Of a stretch of 6,795 bases of DNA, positions 1-4,903 are shown piece by piece. The first letter of the stretch is position 1. Every line of letters starts with the position of its first letter. The notes under the pieces are model-generated. The model worked only from the letters and a program-made list of their open reading frames with translations. It did no database searches and was not told where the DNA came from. A program made the position numbers and the translations under genes. The stretch comes from an uncultured delta proteobacterium (lineage in GTDB: Bacteria > Desulfobacterota > WTBG01 > CAIYCZ01): the NCBI GenBank assembly GCA_903924805.1, contig CAIYCZ010000145.1:1-6795 (forward strand). The letters are read 5' to 3'.

Positions 1-2
1 AT

Positions 3-95
3 CAAGAATCTCCGGGTCAGCTTGAGGATGCAGAGAGACAGATTGAATTGTTCAAAAATTTGATAAGTGAGCTCCCTTCAAAGTCGGGAAATTAA
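3..95 (+). CDS. C-terminal end of an upstream gene, or leader part of the repeat peptide (5' truncated)
   Basis: An open frame enters from the left edge and encodes about 30 residues, beginning QESPGQLEDAERQIELF and ending SELPSKSGN before TAA at 93-95. The first half looks like a charged amphipathic helix. I do not recognise a family. It overlaps the open frame of the Cys-rich repeat peptide, which lies in the -1 frame relative to it. The last two codons before the stop (GGA AAT) are part of a GGGAAAT heptamer at 86-92. It may therefore be the end of an unrelated upstream gene, or the leader half of the same precursor joined by frameshifting or by one base missing from this assembly. No start is visible. 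Short length and the window edge prevent a firmer call. Confidence 0.4.
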   Translation, partial: QESPGQLEDAERQIELFKNLISELPSKSGN

Positions 96-370
96 AAATA
101 AGAACATTCAATACTGCTGAGGCGGCTGGCGAGTGTGGTGGAGCATCTGACTGCGCAGGCGGCGGCAGCCCCGGCGGATGGGGTGACTGCGGCGCCACCT
201 ATGAGTGTCCGGGAAGCGGCAGCCCCGGCGGATGGGGCGAATGCGGCGCAAACTATGACTGCTCGGGTACCGGCAGCGCGGGAGGCGAAGGCGGGTGCGG
301 TGCAAGCTACACCTGTACGGGCGGCGGCGGCCAGTGCGGCGCAAGTCATAACTGCGGAGGCACGTATTAA
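71..370 (+). CDS. Gly/Cys-rich repeat peptide, putative RiPP precursor for the adjacent radical-SAM maturase
   Basis: The frame is open from 71 and stops at TAA 368-370. A short basic stretch (KVGKLKIRTFNTAEAAG) leads into a core of about 80 residues rich in Gly, Ser and Ala. The core has ten Cys in five CX5C motifs: CGGASDC, CGATYEC, CGANYDC, CGASYTC and CGASHNC. Linkers such as GSPGGWG recur, and the end is CGGTY. The leader-like start, Cys-rich repetitive core and position 12 bases before an RRE-radical-SAM-SPASM gene fit a RiPP precursor whose Cys are crosslinked after translation. I know of no named family with this repeat. No ATG, GTG or TTG exists in frame; ATA at 98 is the only near-start. 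Translation may instead come by -1 shift from the frame at 3-95, or the start was lost by mutation or a sequencing error. The start given is only the limit of the open frame. Confidence 0.7.
   Translation, partial: APFKVGKLKIRTFNTAEAAGECGGASDCAGGGSPGGWGDCGATYECPGSGSPGGWGECGANYDCSGTGSAGGEGGCGASYTCTGGGGQCGASHNCGGTY
86..92 (+). promoter_or_regulatory. Slippery-type heptamer GGGAAAT at the junction of two overlapping frames (candidate -1 frameshift site)
   Basis: In the frame of 3-95 the bases read G GGA AAT directly before TAA 93-95, which matches the X XXY YYZ form of known -1 frameshift sites. Slipping back one base would continue as TTA AAA ATA AGA, entering the Cys-rich frame and avoiding the stop. 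The GC-rich repeat that follows could supply downstream structure. This is sequence pattern only. A one-base deletion in the assembly would give the same picture. Confidence 0.3.
134..355 (+). repeat. 54-bp tandem repeat encoding the CX5C units
   Basis: The CX5C motifs begin at 134, 188, 242, 296 and 335. The first four are exactly 54 bp (18 codons) apart; the last interval is 39 bp, a loss of five codons from the Gly-rich linker. Units two and three are the most alike: both contain GSPGGWG followed by Asp or Glu and CGA. Unit four has diverged to GSAGGEGG. Every interval is a whole number of codons, which points to selection on the reading frame. Confidence 0.85.
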
Positions 371-382
371 TAGTACGGTCAT

Positions 383-1672
383 ATGTTAGCGCAGCGGTAC
401 CGGCTCCCGGCGGGAATAATCATAAAAAAGCGGGGTGGGAAATATCTCTTCCTTGATCCTGCGAAACCTGACTGGAGGATTACCAATGTCAACGGCGCTG
501 CTGCGCTGAAACTGTGCAACGGCAAGCGCACGGTTAATGATATTATCAGGATTCTTTCAAAAGCTGCCAGCCGTGATGTGACCGATGAAATAAAACACTT
601 TTTTGAGGAACTAACCTCCCCATCCAGCTTTTTTTCTGATTCCGTTGCAGACCCCACAGCATTCAAACCCTACAACCTTCGCGGAGTTCAACTCAATCTG
701 ACCAGCCGATGCAATTTGCAATGCATCTACTGTTATGCAGATGAGCGGACCCCCACCGAACAGTGCCTGCGATTTGAAGATTACGCAACCATCATCGATG
801 CAATCCATACTATCACTAAACAGGCAACCGTAGTTTTAACCGGTGGCGAGCCGCTTCTTGCAGATTATGCCCTTGCGGTAGCTGAATATGCGAAGAAAAA
901 AGGGGATCAGCTCCATCTATTGAGCAACGGCTTATTGATAAATAAAAATAACGCACCCAAAATGGCAGAAATTTTTGATTTGATTAAGATAAGTATTGAC
1001 GGCAGCTCACCTGCAATCCATGATTTTCACCGGGGTACAGGTTCTTTTGAGAAAGCGGCGCGTGCGGTTGAAACGCTTGTGGATAATAAAGCAAACGTGC
1101 AGGTTGCCATGACGGTAACACAGAAAAATATTGATGACGTTGCAGGCATGGTTAAAAATTATGGTGCTATGGTGACGTTTGCTCCCTTGTTTAAAGCAGG
1201 GCGGGGCAGGGCATTGAAACAGTTATCCATTTCCGGTACAGAATACTATGCTGCTCTTTCTTCAGTTACCGGAGTAAATCCGCTTAGCAACCTGTGCACT
1301 TCATTAGTGAGCGCGCAAAAACATAAACACATGAAGTGTGCCATTGGTGATGCCGAGATCAGCATCTCAGATTCCGGCGACGTGTACCCCTGCCATCTCC
1401 TGCATCTGCCGCAATTTCTGGCAGGCAATGTCAGAGAGCAGCCGCTGGAGCATATTTACCGCACGTCTGACAAACTTGCCTGGTGCAGGAATCTCACTGT
1501 TTTGCAGACAAAGGGATGCAGGAAATGCGCTATACGGTTTATCTGTGGCGGGGCTTGCCGGGCGCGGGCTTTCTATGAGAAAGGACGGCTTGATGTGTGT
1601 GATGATTTTTGCGAATATGAAAAGAGAGCTTTCATGAATGGCTTATTTGAACTGCATGAGTTTGATTCATGA
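383..1672 (+). CDS. Radical SAM/SPASM peptide maturase with N-terminal PqqD-like RRE domain
   Basis: The 429-residue protein should modify the peptide encoded just upstream, in the cytoplasm and anaerobically. Residues about 8-85 resemble a PqqD-like RiPP recognition element (hydrophobic strands, then NVNGAAALKLCNGKRTVNDI). The radical-SAM core carries CNLQCIYC (C110, C114, C117; CX3CX2C) and GGEP at 154-157. The C-terminal SPASM domain is complete: C319-X12-G332-X4-C337, then C379-X2-C382-X5-C388-X3-C392 and C392-X17-C410, with an extra C406. This is the layout for two auxiliary [4Fe-4S] clusters, as in sactipeptide, ranthipeptide and quinohemoprotein-peptide maturases. ATG 383 lies 12 bases after the peptide stop and in the same frame, separated by TAA TAG; no good Shine-Dalgarno is near, so translation may be coupled. 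No transporter or protease gene follows. The exact crosslink chemistry cannot be read from the sequence. Confidence 0.92.
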   Translation: MLAQRYRLPAGIIIKKRGGKYLFLDPAKPDWRITNVNGAAALKLCNGKRTVNDIIRILSKAASRDVTDEIKHFFEELTSPSSFFSDSVADPTAFKPYNLRGVQLNLTSRCNLQCIYCYADERTPTEQCLRFEDYATIIDAIHTITKQATVVLTGGEPLLADYALAVAEYAKKKGDQLHLLSNGLLINKNNAPKMAEIFDLIKISIDGSSPAIHDFHRGTGSFEKAARAVETLVDNKANVQVAMTVTQKNIDDVAGMVKNYGAMVTFAPLFKAGRGRALKQLSISGTEYYAALSSVTGVNPLSNLCTSLVSAQKHKHMKCAIGDAEISISDSGDVYPCHLLHLPQFLAGNVREQPLEHIYRTSDKLAWCRNLTVLQTKGCRKCAIRFICGGACRARAFYEKGRLDVCDDFCEYEKRAFMNGLFELHEFDS

Positions 1673-1891
1673 TACTTAACCCGGACCAGCCGGAACAAAA
1701 GTTAACCGCAAAGACTAAAAAAGAAACAAAGAAAATTGAATTTAGAACTTGAGGAACTCACAAAGGTAAAAACAATAATTTCCTGATTTCTTGAGTTCCA
1801 GATTTTTAATTTTTCCTTCCCTATTTGCAAGAAATGTAGTCTTAAGAGACTATAGATATGCATAAAACAAAAAGAGGCAGAAGGCACCCGT

Positions 1892-1911
1892 CCTCCGTAG
1901 CACTGCGGAGG
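1892..1911. repeat. Strong GC-rich hairpin in spacer
   Basis: CCTCCGTA (1892-1899) pairs with TGCGGAGG (1904-1911), giving eight base pairs including one G-T pair around a GCAC loop. CACC and GGTG just outside could extend it. No T-run follows, so it is more like a REP-type palindrome than a terminator. Confidence 0.55.
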
Positions 1912-1939
1912 GTGGACAGAGGCACAAAAGTACATTAGA

Positions 1940-1985
1940 GTGTACTGAGTACCGCGTTACTTTCTCAGTACACAGAACTCAGTAC
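1940..1985. repeat. GTAC-rich inverted repeat with an extra direct copy
   Basis: GTGTACTGAG (1940-1949) and CTCAGTACAC (1964-1973) are perfect 10-bp inverted arms around a 14-base loop. CTCAGTAC occurs again at 1978-1985, and further GTAC words flank the unit. It could be a REP-like element or a protein binding site; nothing here decides between them. Confidence 0.55.
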
Positions 1986-2031
1986 GCTGTACGAATATTC
2001 TGGCTGAGAGCTGAAGGCTGATCGGGTTACG

Positions 2032-2063
2032 AGGCAGAGGTCATCAATGGCTTCTGCCTTTTT
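2032..2063 (+). terminator. Rho-independent terminator (or attenuator) upstream of the antiporter gene
   Basis: AGGCAGAGGTC (2032-2042) pairs with GGCTTCTGCCT (2049-2059) through eleven base pairs, two of them G-T, around a six-base ATCAAT loop. A run of five T follows (2059-2063, then GTT). There is no T-run on the other side, so it acts on + strand transcripts. It probably ends transcription coming from the left. Because it lies about 150 bases before the antiporter start it could also be part of a leader attenuator, but I see no recognisable riboswitch aptamer. Confidence 0.6.
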
Positions 2064-2089
2064 GTTCGATTTCGGGGAGTGGAAGATCC

Positions 2090-2095
2090 TATAAT
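2090..2095 (+). promoter_or_regulatory. Candidate -10 box (TATAAT) for the antiporter gene
   Basis: A perfect TATAAT lies 27 bases downstream of the terminator T-run and 118 bases before the preferred ATG. At 17-bp spacing the -35 position reads CGATTT, a poor match to TTGACA, so this promoter would be weak or activator-dependent. Confidence 0.35.
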
Positions 2096-2212
2096 AACCG
2101 GTAAGACAGAGATTTAAAACAGTGATGTTCTTGCACTCCCGCACCGTGTGTGGTAAATATTTTCCAGCGTACGCATAACCCAGTATATAACCAATTCCGC
2201 AAAAGTCATAAA

Positions 2213-3949
2213 ATGCCTCAAAATCCGTTTTTTCCTGAATTCCTCATCATTTTGATTGCGGCAACCGTTGTCGCCCTTGCATTCGATCGCATACGCATGC
2301 CGGTAATGCTCGGTTTCCTGCTTGCCGGCGTTGTTATCGGGCCTCACGGCCTGCGGTTTATCACAGACAGCCAGCGTATCCACACCTTTGCCGAAATAGG
2401 CATCATCCTTCTCATGCTCACCATCGGGCTTGAGTTCTCTTTTTCCCGCCTCAAAGGGCTGCGCAATATCGGGATATTCGGCGGCGGTGCGCAGATTATT
2501 CTGTCCGTTGCCATTGCTATGCTTGCGGCCCGGCTCATCGGCTGGTCGTACTATGCGGGTTTTGTTTTCGGCTCGGTCATTGCGCTGAGCTCAACGGCGA
2601 TTGTTATGAAATATCTGACAGACGGTGCCGAGCTTGACACGCAATACGGCCGCATTGCGGTTGCCATCCTTATCTTTCAGGATATCGCTGTCGTCCCCCT
2701 GATGATTTTAATAACGACGCTGGGGGAATCGACCGGATCAGTTGCGGTCAGATTGTTATGGGCGTTGATGAAAGCCACGCTGTTTTTCGGCGGCATCATT
2801 ATTTTTGCCCGTTATCTGCTGCCCCGGTTTTTCAAACGGATCGCCCGCAGCCGCAGCCGCGAGATATTTCTGCTCAGCGCTGTTGTTATTATTTTCGGGG
2901 TAGCATGGCTGAGCGGCCAGCTCGGCCTTTCCATGGCCATCGGCGCTTTTATTGCCGGCGTGATGTTTGCCGATACTGATTTTGGTAACCGGCTGGTGAG
3001 CGAGACGATTTCGTTTCGCCACATATTTGTCAGCCTGTTTTTTGTATCCATAGGGCTGCTCTTTGACCCCCGGTTTGCAGCACTCCATGGTGGCATCATT
3101 GCAACCATTGTTGGCCTGGTGTTGCTGGTCAACTGTGTGGTGACTGCTATTGTTGTCATCTGCTGCGGTTATTCCGTGCGCATTGCGCTGGCAACAGGCA
3201 TCATTCTCGCACAAATCGGGGAATTTTCGTTTCTCCTTCTGGAAGCTTCACGGCTCAGTGGAGGGCTTGATAAATATTTCTATCAGGTGCTTCTCTCAAG
3301 CGCATTCCTCACCATGTTCCTGACGCCGTTTCTGTTCAGCCTGCTGCCGCGGCTCATGCAATTTTCAGAGCGCATCCCCCTGTTTGGTAAATCGCTTGGC
3401 TCAACGCAGGGAGCCACGGAGCATTACCGGTCAGAACTTGCGGGTCATGTCATTCTGTGCGGATTCGGGCCGCTGGGAACGGATCTGGCGCTTGCATTCC
3501 GCGAACAGAATATCCCGTTTATAATAATCGAAATGAATCATCGATTGGTGGGCGATGCACAGAAGCAGTCATTCCCGGTTCTGTATGGGGACGCGGCAAA
3601 TGAAGAAATCCTGAAAAAGGCGGGCATTAACAAGGCCCGGTCACTGGTGGTGACCTTTGCTGACCCTGCCGGCATGGCGCAGATTGTGCGCGTTGTTCAG
3701 GTGCTCAACCCCGATACGTTTATTGCTGTGAGATCCCGGTTTGAGCGGGATGTGCCCTGGCTCTATGAACTGGGAGTTGATGCTGTCGTGATGGAAGAGC
3801 TTGAGGCAAGCTGTGAATTGAACCGGATCATTCTGGAACATGTCGGGGTTGAACAGAAGCAGATAGAACAGTACCTTAACCGTATCCGGCAGAGAAAAGA
3901 ACTGACCATTGAATCTGCCATTTTCAAGAGCACGCAGTCCCGTACCTGA
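2213..3949 (+). CDS. KefB/YbaL-type CPA2 cation:proton antiporter with TrkA-N domain
   Basis: The protein (578 residues from ATG 2213) is an inner-membrane antiporter expected to exchange K+ or Na+ for H+. Residues about 8-385 are hydrophobic with roughly 12 membrane segments typical of the Na+/H+ exchanger fold. Visible CPA2 features include MLTIGLEFS (68-76), the FQD signature of the ion site (155-157), VSLFFVSIGLLFD (273-285) and AQIGEFSFLL (333-342). A cytoplasmic Rossmann TrkA-N domain follows at about 410-530: GHVILCGFGPLG with GFGPLG at 417-422, acidic E440 ending the second strand, and YGDA at 458-461. There is no TrkA-C domain; the tail is a short charged helix. A GTG at 2150 would add 21 polar residues. 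ATG 2213 is preferred because family members start shortly before the first membrane segment, though neither site has a strong Shine-Dalgarno. It appears to be a single-gene unit. Confidence 0.92.
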   Translation: MPQNPFFPEFLIILIAATVVALAFDRIRMPVMLGFLLAGVVIGPHGLRFITDSQRIHTFAEIGIILLMLTIGLEFSFSRLKGLRNIGIFGGGAQIILSVAIAMLAARLIGWSYYAGFVFGSVIALSSTAIVMKYLTDGAELDTQYGRIAVAILIFQDIAVVPLMILITTLGESTGSVAVRLLWALMKATLFFGGIIIFARYLLPRFFKRIARSRSREIFLLSAVVIIFGVAWLSGQLGLSMAIGAFIAGVMFADTDFGNRLVSETISFRHIFVSLFFVSIGLLFDPRFAALHGGIIATIVGLVLLVNCVVTAIVVICCGYSVRIALATGIILAQIGEFSFLLLEASRLSGGLDKYFYQVLLSSAFLTMFLTPFLFSLLPRLMQFSERIPLFGKSLGSTQGATEHYRSELAGHVILCGFGPLGTDLALAFREQNIPFIIIEMNHRLVGDAQKQSFPVLYGDAANEEILKKAGINKARSLVVTFADPAGMAQIVRVVQVLNPDTFIAVRSRFERDVPWLYELGVDAVVMEELEASCELNRIILEHVGVEQKQIEQYLNRIRQRKELTIESAIFKSTQSRT

Positions 3950-3998
3950 GCGCAGAGGCAGTGTTGAGGCTTCCCCTGAACAGGAATATGGCCAAAGC

Positions 3999-4223
3999 TG
4001 TTGATAACTATGGGGCGGCATTTGTATGGACGGGCTCCCCAGCCGCTTTAGCTGTATAACTATTTGATATAGCATACTATTTGATACTGCTCAAAAAATG
4101 AGCAAAGTGCTGAACCCCCTCTTTTGATGCCTGTTTGCGGGACATGCATGAGAGGTTTTCCACAGGGATTGCACAGAATCTGTGGATTCGTTAAAAGCGT
4201 GTTAAGATATTTGCTGTGGATTA
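3999..4223. promoter_or_regulatory. Cluster of four DnaA-box-like 9-mers
   Basis: Relative to TTATNCACA, the spacer has TTATCAACA (3999-4007, complement, one mismatch), TTTTCCACA (4156-4164, one mismatch), GAATCCACA (4181-4189, complement, two mismatches) and TAATCCACA (4215-4223, complement, one mismatch). Three of the four lie within 68 bp in AT-rich sequence. None is a perfect box and no replication gene is adjacent, so a regulatory or titration site is at least as likely as an origin, and chance is possible. Confidence 0.22.
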
Positions 4224-4310
4224 TGCTGATATGCTATTTTAAACCCTATGACCACAATGGAACCCGAAAACGTTCAGGGTAGAAAAGCAACGTAATCACT
4301 ATTCTTGAAA

Positions 4311-4316
4311 AAGGAG
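4311..4316 (+). promoter_or_regulatory. Ribosome binding site fixing the cytochrome start
   Basis: AAGGAG lies nine bases before ATG 4326. It falls inside the extra seven codons that a TTG start at 4305 would give, so it rules out that upstream start. Confidence 0.8.
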
Positions 4317-4325
4317 ATAAGACGT

Positions 4326-4658
4326 ATGAAAAAGCTGATCGCCGTATTACTTTCAGGTGTGAGCGTATGTTGTTTTGAGATGATATCTTTTGCGGAAGGA
4401 TTGACGAAGACAAGCGCGGGAGAGAAATTATTTGTGCAGCACTGTGCAGCGTGCCATCCGCAGGGCGGCAACATCATTAATCCTAAAAAAACTCTGAGTA
4501 AAAAGGACCGCGAGGCTAACACTATTAAAGCTGAGGAAGATGTTATAAAAATTCTCAGGAACGGGGCGCCGGGAATGACAAAGTTTGATGCCGCTGCCAT
4601 TGCAGACAAAGATGCCAGAGAGATAGCACACTATATTCTGAAGACCTTTAATAAATAA
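4326..4658 (+). CDS. Small exported mono-heme class I cytochrome c (c6/c553-like)
   Basis: The 110-residue protein is a soluble periplasmic electron carrier by its features. It begins with a Sec signal peptide (MKK, hydrophobic residues 4-22, likely cleavage after SFA at 21-23). The heme motif is CAACH at 40-44 within GEKLFVQHCAACHPQGG, and the probable distal heme ligand is M84 in NGAPGMTKF, a spacing typical of cytochrome c6 and c553 proteins. The C-terminal helix (REIAHYILKTFNK) is the usual class I end. Two extra Cys (C15, C16) lie in the signal peptide. Heme attachment would need the host Ccm or Ccs system, which is not in the window. The gene stands alone between two repeat-rich spacers, so its redox partner cannot be inferred. 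Confidence 0.9.
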   Translation: MKKLIAVLLSGVSVCCFEMISFAEGLTKTSAGEKLFVQHCAACHPQGGNIINPKKTLSKKDREANTIKAEEDVIKILRNGAPGMTKFDAAAIADKDAREIAHYILKTFNK

Positions 4659-4661
4659 ATG

Positions 4662-4870
4662 TCTAAACCCGAAGCGCGAAATACTGATATTTCAAATGAC
4701 AAATGCCAAAGTTTAAATGTCAAATGAATGTCAAAAATCAAATTACCAATGCAATTGCAAAGTTCAAAGAGAAAAGGGAGAAATATTTGACATTTTGATT
4801 TCATTTGTCATTGGGGTTTTGAAATTTGAACTTATTAGCAAAATTTGTTTAGGATTTCGGGCTTCGAAAT
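4662..4870. repeat. AT-rich fold-back (imperfect inverted) repeat element
   Basis: The arms match in blocks. CGAAGCGCGAAAT (4670-4682) pairs with ATTTCGGGCTTCG (4854-4866) with one mismatch. AATGACAAATG (4695-4705) pairs exactly with CATTTGTCATT (4802-4812), and AATGTCAAAT (4716-4725) exactly with ATTTGACATT (4785-4794). The nested order makes one long hairpin of about 200 bases. This resembles MITE-like or REP-like intergenic elements that occur in many copies in some anaerobe genomes. A 75-codon frame across it is repeat sequence, not a gene. Confidence 0.65.
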
Positions 4871-4903
4871 CAGGCTTTGCAAGCAACGGAGGAGCATTCT
4901 TAG

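Larger units (their letters stand above)
1673..2149. other. Gene-free spacer (about 480 bp) with several hairpins and GTAC-rich repeats
   Basis: No convincing gene lies here. The left part is A/T-rich, with a GGAACTCA/TGAGTTCC inverted repeat (1753-1760 and 1792-1799) followed by T-rich sequence; its 31-base loop makes it only a weak terminator candidate for the maturase transcript. TAGTCT-TAAG-AGACTA forms a small hairpin at 1837-1852. The middle has a strong GC hairpin and a GTAC-rich inverted repeat. The right end holds an intrinsic terminator and a TATAAT box. Such repeat-loaded spacers resemble the intergenic repetitive sequences common in uncultured anaerobes. Confidence 0.6.
3950..4325. 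other. Gene-free spacer (about 375 bp) with direct repeats and DnaA-box-like words
   Basis: I see no gene here. ACTATTTGATA occurs twice (4059-4069 and 4076-4086) at 17-bp spacing. GCTCA/TGAGC forms a small hairpin at 4089-4103. CCTCT (4118-4122) and AGAGG (4151-4155) bound an imperfect stem followed by TTTT, a weak terminator candidate for the antiporter gene. A palindrome CACAGA-A-TCTGTG lies at 4172-4184 and CTGTGGATT is repeated at 4180-4188 and 4214-4222. The cytochrome promoter probably lies in the AT-rich 4190-4245 stretch, for example TTGCTG 4211-4216 with TATTTT 4235-4240, but this is weak. Confidence 0.55.

Noticed and set aside
92..382. Ala/Arg/Thr-rich reading frames on the - strand (92-382, 108-344) and on the + strand in another phase (135-389) across the peptide gene
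   Set aside because: They are by-products of GC-rich repeat DNA. Their translations are low-complexity and the repeat pattern makes sense only in the Cys-rich frame.
1702..1935. 77-codon frame on the - strand in the spacer after the maturase
   Set aside because: Crosses AT-rich sequence and hairpins, has no recognisable protein character and no ribosome binding site.
1981..2063. Riboswitch (for example c-di-AMP type) ahead of the K+-antiporter-like gene
   Set aside because: Only the terminator hairpin is clear; I see no conserved aptamer core upstream of it.
2756..3214. Long - strand frames opposite the antiporter (2756-3214, 2812-3159, 3641-4075)
   Set aside because: Antisense shadows of a strongly supported membrane protein gene; their translations are polar His/Asn-rich or featureless sequence.
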